From an uncultured Bacteroidales bacterium (lineage in GTDB: Bacteria > Bacteroidota > Bacteroidia > Bacteroidales > F082): a stretch of 41,350 nt of DNA. Numbering within the stretch: the stretch's first letter is position 1; the number at the start of each line of letters is the position of its first letter. Location: positions 1-41,350 of the forward strand of contig CALBNV010000082.1 in the NCBI GenBank assembly GCA_937896895.1, given 5' to 3'. A model generated the notes under the pieces. It did not search any database, was not told the DNA's origin, and saw only the letters and a list, made by a program, of their open reading frames with translations. Positions 25,144-33,600 of the stretch are shown one piece after another. Made by a program: the position numbers and the translations under genes.

Positions 25144-26106
25144 ATGTTAAATAGAAGATTTCTAAGAATCAAAGTTTTGCAAGCCCTTTACGCTTATCTC
25201 GAATCCGGCGACACCGAGGTCTCCGGCGGAATCAAAAACCTGCTCGAAAGTATCAACAAACTGTACGAGCTTTTTGTGTGGCAGCTCTCGTTTATCGTTG
25301 AAACTAAACGCTTTGCGGATAACAAGATTACCGATAACAAGAACAAATTCATCCCGACATACGAGGATTCGCACCCGAACATGCGATATGTCGAGAACCG
25401 CGTCATCAAAGCCATTGAAGACAACCGTGATTTCCAGAGGAAAGAAAAAGCTTATAACATCAACTGGGGCGGCATGGGCAGCGAAGTGGTGAAAAACTAC
25501 TACAACATCATGCGCGATTCGGATGAATACAAGGCCTATATGACCGAGAAAACCGACAACTGGGATCACGACAAGAAATTCCTCGTCAAGATGATTGAGA
25601 CATACTACGCTGATTTAGAAGTACTTCAGGATTTCTATGAGGAGAAAAGCATCTTCTTCTGCGATGACTACCACCTCGTTTCTTCAATGTTGATTAAATT
25701 CATCGGCGACCTCAGGAAATTTGATGTCAATGATAAGCTTCCGACCATCTATAAGACCGAGAATGATGAAGTTAACGTTGATGAGGAGTTCGTGAAGAGA
25801 CTTTTCCGCGAGACTTTGAGAAACGGTGATGAATTTGGCAATCTGATTGTCGATAACACCAACAACTGGGAGAAGGACCGCATCTGCGTCATGGACATGA
25901 TTATCATGAAGATGGCTATCACAGAACTGCGTTGTTTCCCGGAGATACCTGTCAAAGTCACGATGAACGAATACATTGAGATTTCAAAGTTCTTCAGCAC
26001 ACCGAAGAGCAAGAACTTCATCAACGGACTTCTAGACCGTCTCCTTAAAAAGATGGAAAGCGAAAACATGATTGAGAAAAAAGGCCTCGGTCTGCTCGAA
26101 AAATAA
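25144..26106 (+). CDS. nusB: Transcription antitermination protein NusB (long form)
   Basis: The 320-residue protein begins NRRFLRIKVLQALYAY, the NusB RNA-binding N-terminus. It ends with the helical NusB core (DRICVMDMIIMKMAITELRCFPEIPVKVTMNEYIEISKFFSTPKSKNFINGLLDRL). Between them lies a long helical insertion, so it is about twice the length of E. coli NusB, as is usual in Bacteroidota. It binds boxA RNA with S10 and supports rRNA transcription antitermination. It has its own promoter and is followed by porQ. Confidence 0.9.
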   Translation: MLNRRFLRIKVLQALYAYLESGDTEVSGGIKNLLESINKLYELFVWQLSFIVETKRFADNKITDNKNKFIPTYEDSHPNMRYVENRVIKAIEDNRDFQRKEKAYNINWGGMGSEVVKNYYNIMRDSDEYKAYMTEKTDNWDHDKKFLVKMIETYYADLEVLQDFYEEKSIFFCDDYHLVSSMLIKFIGDLRKFDVNDKLPTIYKTENDEVNVDEEFVKRLFRETLRNGDEFGNLIVDNTNNWEKDRICVMDMIIMKMAITELRCFPEIPVKVTMNEYIEISKFFSTPKSKNFINGLLDRLLKKMESENMIEKKGLGLLEK

Positions 26107-26145
26107 TAAACGACCATTACTTAGTTGTTGAATAAAAATATGCCT

Positions 26146-27207
26146 ATGAACAGAAAACTTTCACTGATGTTATCAATGCTGATGCTCTTGGCTATTGATA
26201 TTCAAGGACAAACGACAAAGGGGACTTATTCTTTCATGGATGTCACCAACTCCGCGAGAGTGGCGGCTCTCGGTGGGACAATGCTCCCGATATATGACTC
26301 TGCCGACGTGCAGTTGGCTGTTTACAACCCGTCGGTTATTAATAAAGGTATGCACAACGCCATTGCGCTGTCGTATGTGAATTATTATGCGGGGATGAAC
26401 TTCGCGACCGTGCAGTATTCGCGCACATTCAAAAAAGCCGGAAGTTTTGCCGCGACCGTGCAATATCACAACTACGGCGCCATGAACTACGCTGACGCCA
26501 CAGGCACCCTGACAGGCGGCACCTTCACGCCATCCGATTACCTTTTCACGATAGGATGGGGGAGACGGCTGACTCCGCGGTGGAGCATCGGCGCCAACGT
26601 GAAGTTCGGCGGAATACAGTATGAGGCGTACAAGACATTCGCGGTGGCGGCAGACGTGGCGCTGCATTACCAATCGAAGTCGGGCTGGATGCTGACCGCC
26701 GGCGCACGAAATGCCGGTGTGGAGGCATACGACAACATCCCCGGAAGCGTCAGGAACAAACTGCCTTTCCACCTCTCGGCAGGCGTGGCGAAAAGGCTGG
26801 AGCACGTGCCTTTCCTGATCTCAATCATGTATGACGACATCCAAAGCTGGAAGCGCACCTACGACGACCCTCTTGACCTTGAAGGCAACTACGACCCGAT
26901 CTCTGACGAATACAGGAAGAAATCGGCAGTCGGCGAGTTCGCCGATAACTTCATGAGACACATCGTGTTCGGCGGCGAACTATATGTCGGCAAGCATGTC
27001 GTGCTGCGCCTTGGTTTCAATTACGGACGGCGTCAGGATCTGAAGACCCCGACAAAGAAAGGGATGTGCGGGTTCTCGTATGGCGTCGGCATCAATATCT
27101 GGAAGTTCACAATCAACTACTCTCGCTCGGAAATGCATATTTACGGCTCGCCTAACTACGTGACAATCACCACCAATCTCGACCGTTTCATAAAGGGAGG
27201 TAAATGA
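26146..27207 (+). CDS. porQ: Type IX secretion system protein PorQ
   Basis: The product, 353 residues from ATG 26146, has a signal peptide (MNRKLSLMLSMLMLLAIDIQG) followed by YSFMDVTNSARVAALGG. That opening is characteristic of PorV/PorQ-type 14-strand outer-membrane barrels. Repeated amphipathic strands and the C-terminal NYVTITTNLDRFI complete the barrel. PorQ belongs to the T9SS attachment machinery that handles A-LPS anchoring of cargo, so the organism probably secretes proteins by T9SS. An ATG at 26140 and a TTG at 26125 are also in frame, and 26146 gives the best signal peptide. It overlaps recF by 4 bp. Confidence 0.85.
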   Translation: MNRKLSLMLSMLMLLAIDIQGQTTKGTYSFMDVTNSARVAALGGTMLPIYDSADVQLAVYNPSVINKGMHNAIALSYVNYYAGMNFATVQYSRTFKKAGSFAATVQYHNYGAMNYADATGTLTGGTFTPSDYLFTIGWGRRLTPRWSIGANVKFGGIQYEAYKTFAVAADVALHYQSKSGWMLTAGARNAGVEAYDNIPGSVRNKLPFHLSAGVAKRLEHVPFLISIMYDDIQSWKRTYDDPLDLEGNYDPISDEYRKKSAVGEFADNFMRHIVFGGELYVGKHVVLRLGFNYGRRQDLKTPTKKGMCGFSYGVGINIWKFTINYSRSEMHIYGSPNYVTITTNLDRFIKGGK

Positions 27208-28316
27208 TGTTCCTGCAAGAACTGAGACTTTCAAATTTCAAGAACCTCGAATCTGTTGACATGCAGTTTTCCGACAAGATAAACTGCTTTGTCGGCTTTA
27301 ACGGCGCGGGGAAGACAAATATCCTCGACTCGATATATTACCTTGCTTTCTGCAAAAGCTATTTCGCGAACACCGACAGGCAGAATATCCGTCATGGCGA
27401 GAGCTTTTTTGCGATTCATGGTGATTTTCAGACAGATACGGACGAACTTCAGACTATCTCATGCGTACAGAAAGACGGGCAGAAGAAGTCGTTTAAATGC
27501 AATAAAAAAGAATACGACCGTCTCGCCGACCATATCGGCAAGATTCCGCTTGTGATGATCTCGCCTTACGACCGTGACCTGATAAACGGTGGCAGCGAGC
27601 TGAGACGTAAATTCATTGATGGCGTGATCTCGCAGTTCGATGCGGCGTATCTCAATGATTTACTGCAATATAACAAGGCGTTACTTCAGCGTAACACGCA
27701 ACTCAAGGCGTTTTACGACAACCGCTGTTTTGACATTAATCTGCTTTCACTCTGGAATGAGCAGCTCATCCGTTATGCCACTCCGATTTTTGAAAAAAGA
27801 AAGGCGTTCATCGAAGACTTCATTCCGATTTTCCAGAAATATTACGACATCGTTTCCGGCACTTCCGAAAAAGTTGACATCATATACGAGAGCGCGTTGT
27901 CGGAGAAACCGTTGGAACAGCTGCTCGACGAGAGCCTTGAAAAAGACAGATACTCGTCATATACAAATGTCGGCATTCATAAAGATGACCTTGTATTTTT
28001 GATTGATAATCATCCTGTTAAGAAATTCGGCTCGCAAGGACAACAGAAGTCGTTCGTGGTGGCAATCAAGCTTGCTCAGTTTGATTTCAACTACAGGAAA
28101 GTCGGTTCCAAGCCGATACTGCTTCTTGATGATATTTTTGACAAACTTGATGACAGCCGTGTCGCGCAGCTTGTGAAACTTGTCGGCAATAATTACTTCG
28201 GACAGGTGTTTATTACTGATACACAACGTTTTAGAATACAATATCTCTTGGATAACATTGATGGGAACCATAAGATTTTTGAGATAGAAAAAGGGAGGGT
28301 GAAGACAGATGCGTGA
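27204..28316 (+). CDS. recF: DNA replication and repair protein RecF
   Basis: The 370-residue SMC-like ABC ATPase has LRLSNFKNLESVDMQF, then Walker A GFNGAGKTN near residue 31. The ABC signature region is GSQGQQKSFVVAIKLAQ and Walker B is KPILLLDDIFDKLDDSR. RecF loads RecA at gaps with RecO and RecR. ATG 27204 overlaps the porQ stop, and a second ATG directly follows at 27207. The gene overlaps the DUF721 gene by 8 bp, so porQ-recF-DUF721 form a tight operon. Confidence 0.95.
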   Translation: MMFLQELRLSNFKNLESVDMQFSDKINCFVGFNGAGKTNILDSIYYLAFCKSYFANTDRQNIRHGESFFAIHGDFQTDTDELQTISCVQKDGQKKSFKCNKKEYDRLADHIGKIPLVMISPYDRDLINGGSELRRKFIDGVISQFDAAYLNDLLQYNKALLQRNTQLKAFYDNRCFDINLLSLWNEQLIRYATPIFEKRKAFIEDFIPIFQKYYDIVSGTSEKVDIIYESALSEKPLEQLLDESLEKDRYSSYTNVGIHKDDLVFLIDNHPVKKFGSQGQQKSFVVAIKLAQFDFNYRKVGSKPILLLDDIFDKLDDSRVAQLVKLVGNNYFGQVFITDTQRFRIQYLLDNIDGNHKIFEIEKGRVKTDA

Positions 28317-28599
28317 ATCGAATATGAGCGTTTTGGGCGATTTGATAAAGACATTTTATCACGAGAATAACCGCGACAATGCGTTGAAAGAACAGGCTAT
28401 TCTTGACTCATGGAAGTCTGTCGTCGGCGATTTCATTGCTGCTCACACGGTGAAAACGAGCATCACAAACGGCGTCTTGTATGTCAAAGTCGATGCCGAT
28501 TCCCTGAGGAATGAACTCGTTTTCTCAAAATCAACATTGTTGAAGAATTTAAATAAAAGCGTTGACGGAGAAATTTTGAAAGATATTGTTATAAGATAA
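28309..28599 (+). CDS. DUF721/DciA-like protein
   Basis: The 96-residue protein contains LKEQAILDSWKSVVGDFIAAHT and GVLYVKVDADSLRNELVFSKSTLLKNLN. This is the KH-like DUF721 fold found in DciA, the DnaB helicase operator of many bacteria. Its position directly after recF is common in Bacteroidota. A helicase-loading role is plausible but is inferred from the family. The start at 28309 overlaps recF, and an ATG at 28324 is an alternative. Confidence 0.8.
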   Translation: MRESNMSVLGDLIKTFYHENNRDNALKEQAILDSWKSVVGDFIAAHTVKTSITNGVLYVKVDADSLRNELVFSKSTLLKNLNKSVDGEILKDIVIR

Positions 28600-28611
28600 A
28601 GAAAAAATTTT

Positions 28612-28619
28612 TATCTTTG
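28612..28619 (+). promoter_or_regulatory. -7 element TATCTTTG for efp
   Basis: TATCTTTG fits TAnnTTTG and lies 75 bp before the efp ATG, leaving an AT-rich leader. Confidence 0.6.
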
Positions 28620-28694
28620 CACCCGATTTGGGATGAAAAATCATTTATTTCCGATGTAATAAAGTGAAATACAATAATTTATAAAAAAATAGAT

Positions 28695-29270
28695 ATGATT
28701 AATTCGCAAGACATTAAGATTGGAAGCTGCATCAGAATGGATGGCAAACTTTATTTCTGCATTGATTTCCAGCACGTGAAACCAGGTAAAGGCAACACCA
28801 TCATGCGTATAAAACTGAAGAGCATCGTTGACGGCCGCACATTGGAACGCCGTTTCGACATCGGTGAAAAACTGGAAGACGTCCGCGTTGAACACCGTCA
28901 GTACCAATACCTTTACAAGGAAGGTGAAGAATACATCTTCATGAATCAGGAAGACTACGAGCAGATCCCTCTTATCGGGGACCTTATCACTGGCGTTGAT
29001 TTCCTGAAGGAAAGCGATATTTGCGACGTTGTTTTTGATACATCAGAGAATAATGTCCTTTACGCAGAACTTCCGCCTAAGACAGTCCTCGAAGTGACGC
29101 ACACAGAGCCTGGTGAGAAGGGCAATACTGCGACAAACGCCATGAAAGACGCTGTCGTCGAGACAGGCGCACAGGTGAGAGTGCCGCTGTTCATCAATAC
29201 AGGCGACAAGATTAGAGTTGACACACGCACTGGCGACTACTGCGACAGAGTTGAAAAAGCAAAAGAATAA
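28695..29270 (+). CDS. efp: Elongation factor P
   Basis: The 191-residue protein has the three-domain EF-P layout. Domain I carries the loop KPGKGNTIMR, with Lys32 at the tip where post-translational modification occurs in other bacteria. The C-terminal OB domain ends with PLFINTGDKIRVDTRTGDY, the family signature. EF-P relieves ribosome stalling at polyproline. The Lys at the tip suggests a lysine-type or unmodified EF-P rather than the rhamnosylated Arg type. It is followed 6 bp later by an lpxD-like gene, a common pair in Bacteroidota. Confidence 0.95.
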   Translation: MINSQDIKIGSCIRMDGKLYFCIDFQHVKPGKGNTIMRIKLKSIVDGRTLERRFDIGEKLEDVRVEHRQYQYLYKEGEEYIFMNQEDYEQIPLIGDLITGVDFLKESDICDVVFDTSENNVLYAELPPKTVLEVTHTEPGEKGNTATNAMKDAVVETGAQVRVPLFINTGDKIRVDTRTGDYCDRVEKAKE

Positions 29271-29276
29271 TAGAAA

Positions 29277-30212
29277 ATGAGAATAGAGCCGAACACGACG
29301 CTTAAGTGTGTCGCCGATTTCATCGGGGCGACCAAGATGATTGGTGACCCGAACTTCGTGATTTCAGGTCTTAATGAGATCCATGAGGTTGAAGTTGGTG
29401 ACATCACCTTCGTCGATCATCCAAAATACTACAACAAGGCGCTCAATTCGGCGGCGACAACAATCATCATCAATACTGATAATGTTGAATGCCCCGAGGG
29501 AAAGGCTCTTCTCGTGCACGACTGCCCGTTTGACGCTTTCAACAAACTCATCAAGTCGTACCGCAGGTTCGAGCCTGCCACGGCGATGGTCAGCCCAAAG
29601 GCTGAAATCGGTGAAGGCACGGTCATAGAGCCGGGCGCGTTCGTCGCGGAACATGTCAAAATTGGCAGGAATTGTATCATCCACGCTAATGTCACGATAT
29701 ACAACCATGTGGTCATCGGTGACAACGTGATTATCCAGAGCGGCAGCGTGATAGGTGCCGATGCCTGTTACTTCCAGCGTCGCAAGGACGGTTTCGTGAA
29801 GTTCGAGTCATGCGGACGTGTCGTCATCGAAGACGATGTGGAAATCGGCGCGTTATGTGCTGTTGACATCGGCGTGACGAGCGACACGATAGTCGGAAAA
29901 GGCACGAAGACCGATAACCACGTACAGGTCGGACATGATGCCAAGATTGGCAAGTACTGCTTCCTCGGAGCACATTGTGCTATCGGCGGAGTGTCGAGAA
30001 TCAAGGACAACGTCTCCGTGTGGTCGATGTCGGCGGTCAACAAAGACCTTGTGATCGCTGAAGGCACGACGGTGCTCGCATACACCGCGGTTGACAAGGA
30101 CACTGAGCCGAACACCACTTACTTCGGAATCCCGGCCGACGAGGCACGCAAGAAATGGAAGGAGATGGCAATCACCAAGATGCTTCCCGACATGGTCAAG
30201 AACATGAAATAG
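29277..30212 (+). CDS. lpxD: LpxD-type UDP-3-O-acylglucosamine N-acyltransferase (paralogue next to efp)
   Basis: The 311-residue protein has an N-terminal substrate-binding domain (VEVGDITFVDHPKYYNKAL). A left-handed beta-helix of hexapeptide repeats runs from about residue 105. DNHVQVGHDAKIGKYCFLGAHCAIGG contains the expected catalytic His. A C-terminal helix follows. LpxD adds the N-linked acyl chain in lipid A synthesis. Bacteroidota often carry this copy beside efp in addition to one in the lpx cluster, so it may be a paralogue with a different acyl donor. It ends just before a strong terminator. Confidence 0.85.
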   Translation: MRIEPNTTLKCVADFIGATKMIGDPNFVISGLNEIHEVEVGDITFVDHPKYYNKALNSAATTIIINTDNVECPEGKALLVHDCPFDAFNKLIKSYRRFEPATAMVSPKAEIGEGTVIEPGAFVAEHVKIGRNCIIHANVTIYNHVVIGDNVIIQSGSVIGADACYFQRRKDGFVKFESCGRVVIEDDVEIGALCAVDIGVTSDTIVGKGTKTDNHVQVGHDAKIGKYCFLGAHCAIGGVSRIKDNVSVWSMSAVNKDLVIAEGTTVLAYTAVDKDTEPNTTYFGIPADEARKKWKEMAITKMLPDMVKNMK

Positions 30213-30226
30213 TTTTTAACGACTAT

Positions 30227-30265
30227 AAAAAACAGAGATGTCATGATGTGGCGTCTCTGTTTTTT
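30227..30265. terminator. Bidirectional intrinsic terminator
   Basis: A run of six A and ACAGAGAT at 30227-30239 pairs over about 14 bp with the mirrored half ending in six T at 30260-30265. It works on both strands and separates the convergent lpxD and EEP-hydrolase genes. Confidence 0.85.
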
Positions 30266-30320
30266 GTTATATAGACGAAATGTCATTTTGAAACATTGGT
30301 CAGACAGTTGTTTTTCCCGC

Positions 30321-31154
30321 TCATTCAATCCTGAAAACCGCTTTTACGGGGAAATGGTCAGAGATGTAACCGTCGCCGTAGTTTCCGTCCAAGGTGGAGA
30401 ATGAGACCGGAACGGCATTCATGTAAAAGATGTGGTCGATGACGCTTGGGGCTTCACGCCCAAGTCCGTAATTGTTATATGTGTTTTTGCTGTCAGAAAC
30501 GGGGGAGTCTGTCCGCGCCTGATGCATGTAATTAATTAAAGGTATGAAAATCGGGTTGTCGATGGTGGCGTTGAAGTCGCCGGTGAGGAAGATGGGGCCG
30601 CCATTCGTTATTTCATTTATTTTTTCGACAATGAGCATGATTGACTCCTTGCGTGCTACGGCCCCTTTGTGGTCCAAGTGGGTGTTGAAGCAGAAAAACG
30701 TCTTCCCCGATCTCAGATCCTCGAAGTGCCCCCAGGTCACCATGCGGCGGCACGCCCCGTCCCAGCCCCTTGAGACTTTATAAGGCGTCTCGCTGAGCCA
30801 GAAGTTGCCGTTGTCAATCAGCCTGTAAAGGTCGTTTCTGTAGAATATCGCCATGAATTCACCGCGTCTCACGCTGTCGTCGCGCCCGACACCGATGAAA
30901 TCGTAGCCCGGAAGCTCATCGTAAACAAATTCCAACTGCTCATTCAGAACCTCCTGCATACAGATTAAATCTGGTTTTTCTTGATTCATCATGCTGATTG
31001 TCAGGTCTTTCCTGTTCTCCCAGCTGTTGATGCCGTCGTTCGCGCCGCTGTTGCGTATGTTGTAGGAAATCAGAGTGATCTCATCTGTTCTCGAACATGA
31101 CACCGCGATGATGATTGCGGCGAAGATGGTAAATGTTCTTAATAAAAGTCTCAT
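30321..31154 (-). CDS. Secreted endonuclease/exonuclease/phosphatase (EEP) family lipoprotein
   Basis: The 277-residue protein opens with a lipoprotein signal (FTIFAAIIIAVSC, Cys20 as lipidation site). The EEP fold follows: LISYNIRNSG, LICMQEV with the metal-binding Glu, NTHLDHKG, LTGDFNATIDN and the terminal ISDHFPVKAVF. Family members hydrolyse phosphodiesters or phospholipids, and the substrate here is not readable. It lies 37 bp after the NagB/PIG-L gene on the same strand and is probably co-transcribed with it. Confidence 0.85.
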   Translation of the reverse strand: MRLLLRTFTIFAAIIIAVSCSRTDEITLISYNIRNSGANDGINSWENRKDLTISMMNQEKPDLICMQEVLNEQLEFVYDELPGYDFIGVGRDDSVRRGEFMAIFYRNDLYRLIDNGNFWLSETPYKVSRGWDGACRRMVTWGHFEDLRSGKTFFCFNTHLDHKGAVARKESIMLIVEKINEITNGGPIFLTGDFNATIDNPIFIPLINYMHQARTDSPVSDSKNTYNNYGLGREAPSVIDHIFYMNAVPVSFSTLDGNYGDGYISDHFPVKAVFRIE

Positions 31155-31191
31155 TTCGTGGATTTTAAGTTTTCCGCTTATTGTTTCACAT

Positions 31192-33513
31192 TTACAATGC
31201 CGACTGCGCCTTCCTCCTCATGCTTTCGGCGAACTCGCAGAACTGCCCGACATTCATTTCCTTGGTGAAGATGAGTCCGTGCGTTGACCTGATGAGCGGA
31301 CTCTCGTGTTCGTAGAAGTAATTCTTCCCAAGCACTAACTGTATGTCTTTCAGCTGTTTGATCCAGATGCTCTCCGCCAGCTCGCTGAATGAGCCGTCGA
31401 AGTCGGGGCTTGGATATTCGGCCTTGACCTGCGTCAGATAACTCGATGCGAATGACTTTTCGATGACAGCCATCGCGTTGAGCGACACAGGTATGTATGT
31501 GGTAGCCTCGGCGGGGTTGAACTTAAACCAGACATTGCGGTAGCCGATAATCTTGAGCTTCGATAGGTCGGCTTCCTTGTTCCACTCCGTCACGGCGCCG
31601 GCGACGGCCTGAAGCACCTTGAAATGAGTGTCGGGGCCGCTGCCTTCCGGGTCGATGACGACACTGATGGTCGTCGGCTTGATTTCGCGTAACTGATTGA
31701 GTATCGGCAGTATGTCGCGCTCGTAGTCGGGGCCTTGCGAGAACAGGCTCGCCTGATAGAACCCGAGTCGCAAATGATGCACGTTCTTCACCTGAGTGCC
31801 GGTGTATGCCCACACAAGCTCTTCCTCAAACTCGCGTATCATACCCTTAAGCCGTTGTATCTCAATGGTGTTCTTCTCGCCGTCGTAACTGTTTTTCAGC
31901 ACCTCGATCTGCTCGCGGATGACGCGTTTCAGCTCTTCGGTGTTCTTGACGCCCCATATCACCACGATGTCCCTGACGATGCGGTGACTGAAGCCGCGGC
32001 GCATCTCCTCTGCGTTTTTGCGAGCCACGTTGTCTAAATAATGATAGATATCCTTGTCGTATTTGAATTTATAACCGCTCACAAAGAAATCAGAGTAGTT
32101 GAGCATCTGTATCTCGCCTTTTTCGATGAAATCCAAGGTGTATTCGAGGTTTTCTCTGACGAAACCATTTGTCACCGAGTTGAAACCGGATGTCATCACG
32201 GCGAAATGCACCTCGTTTGAGGCGTCACGTGTCTGTCTGTTACAGAGTGGCAGAATGCCGAGCATGATGTCATCATGATGCGGGCCGGTGTTGTATATCA
32301 CCTCGTTACGCGGCGGTATTGAGCCTTTCGCCAGCTTGTCCTCCGTGGCGGCAATGACATCCTTCACGGTGTCGAGGCTTAGGTTCGGTATCATCGAGCA
32401 GCGGGGGTCGTTGCGCAGGTCGTCAATGGTGAGATGATGGGCGTATTTGTTGAGTTTCTTGCACAGTCCGATGACTGCACGCACGGTCTTCTCGAAATTC
32501 CATTCGCCTGTGTTGTAGTAACGGTTTATTGAGTCCTCAAGACGGCACGCCGCCCCTTCGGTGAGGTAGAAACGTGAGTTCCCGAGGCCTTGCAGCGCGG
32601 TCGCCGGATACAGCGTCATCTTCGGCGATTCGAGTGCGTCCTTGACAATGAATGCGTTGGCTTCGCCTGCGGCGTATATCAACGAGACAACGTCCTTGTT
32701 ATATATGATGGTCTCCAGTCCGATGGTGATGACGAGACGGTTCTTCGAGACTTCAATGCCTCCGAGGTCTGACGCGGCATCGGCCTGTGTCGCATAGTTA
32801 GTTTTTGTCAGTTGAGTGTTTGAATATCTGTTGCTTCCGCTCACGTTGAACGCCACGCGGCCGTCACTGCCAATCGGACTCATGAAAAACCCGATGCCGC
32901 CTTTCTCGTGAATCTTGTCCTCGTAACGTGCGCACCAGTCGTCAATCAGGAAAATGGACTGCTGCTGGATCTTCTCAAGACTCGTTTTCGGAGTGCGGTA
33001 ACGAAGGTCAAGGTCGATTTTGTAATCGGGAAAGACCTCTCTGTATGACCTGCCTTCGTAAAGAGGAATCTCATCGGTGTTGATAAGCAACGCTTTGTCA
33101 GGGTCGAGACCGAATCCTTTTATATAAACCTCATTGACGTAATTGTAAAATGAATTATGTTGCGTCGGCGCGATGGGGTAGAACTCATCCATCTGAACGA
33201 ACTGAAGGCCTGACAGTTGCGGTTTGGCGATGGAGCCGAGACCATGTTTTTTCAAAACTTCCTGAATCCTCTGACTGTCCCAGTTGTCGAGGATCTCGTG
33301 AGTGTACTGTATGAAATACTGTGGCGTTTTGCCTGTGGGCAGCGAGATGACTCCATTCGGGTTCTGCGCGACCCATTCGATGAAACGGAGTGCCATCAAC
33401 AGACCCATCTGCGGGACGCTCTCTGTAATAATATAAGGTGTCGTTGTCGTCATCTCTTTGACGCCCGACTTGTCGACAAAAGCCTGCTCAACGGCTGAAA
33501 AAATTTTTTTCAT
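31192..33513 (-). CDS. Glucosamine-6-phosphate deaminase-like protein with PIG-L-type domain
   Basis: In this 773-residue cytoplasmic protein residues about 35-330 form a NagB-type fold: PNGVISLPTGKTPQYF for phosphosugar binding, LQFVQMDEFYPI, and a conserved GIGFFMSPIGSDGRVAFN block. Residues from about 400 contain GPHHDDIMLGILP, the zinc motif of PIG-L/LmbE deacetylases, and run to the C-terminus. NagB converts GlcN-6-P to Fru-6-P, and a fused deacetylase could supply it from GlcNAc-6-P or another N-acetyl sugar. Bacteroides has similar nagB-like fusions. It fits with the adjacent GH20 and GH95 genes releasing GlcNAc and fucose. Confidence 0.82.
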   Translation of the reverse strand: MKKIFSAVEQAFVDKSGVKEMTTTTPYIITESVPQMGLLMALRFIEWVAQNPNGVISLPTGKTPQYFIQYTHEILDNWDSQRIQEVLKKHGLGSIAKPQLSGLQFVQMDEFYPIAPTQHNSFYNYVNEVYIKGFGLDPDKALLINTDEIPLYEGRSYREVFPDYKIDLDLRYRTPKTSLEKIQQQSIFLIDDWCARYEDKIHEKGGIGFFMSPIGSDGRVAFNVSGSNRYSNTQLTKTNYATQADAASDLGGIEVSKNRLVITIGLETIIYNKDVVSLIYAAGEANAFIVKDALESPKMTLYPATALQGLGNSRFYLTEGAACRLEDSINRYYNTGEWNFEKTVRAVIGLCKKLNKYAHHLTIDDLRNDPRCSMIPNLSLDTVKDVIAATEDKLAKGSIPPRNEVIYNTGPHHDDIMLGILPLCNRQTRDASNEVHFAVMTSGFNSVTNGFVRENLEYTLDFIEKGEIQMLNYSDFFVSGYKFKYDKDIYHYLDNVARKNAEEMRRGFSHRIVRDIVVIWGVKNTEELKRVIREQIEVLKNSYDGEKNTIEIQRLKGMIREFEEELVWAYTGTQVKNVHHLRLGFYQASLFSQGPDYERDILPILNQLREIKPTTISVVIDPEGSGPDTHFKVLQAVAGAVTEWNKEADLSKLKIIGYRNVWFKFNPAEATTYIPVSLNAMAVIEKSFASSYLTQVKAEYPSPDFDGSFSELAESIWIKQLKDIQLVLGKNYFYEHESPLIRSTHGLIFTKEMNVGQFCEFAESMRRKAQSAL

Positions 33514-33538
33514 TGAAATGATGTAACATTTTGGACTG

Positions 33539-33546
33539 CAAAGGTA
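33539..33546 (-). promoter_or_regulatory. -7 element TACCTTTG for the NagB/PIG-L operon
   Basis: TACCTTTG on the minus strand lies 25 bp before ATG 33513 and fits TAnnTTTG. Confidence 0.6.
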
Positions 33547-33568
33547 CTTAATATTGTGAAAAAAAACG

Positions 33569-33576
33569 TAATTTTG
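33569..33576 (+). promoter_or_regulatory. -7 element TAATTTTG for the GH95-GH20 operon
   Basis: TAATTTTG lies 24 bp before ATG 33601 and is divergent from the NagB promoter only about 25 bp away. A regulator bound here could act on both directions. Confidence 0.55.
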
Positions 33577-33600
33577 TCAAATAAATTTTGAAGTCTGTAT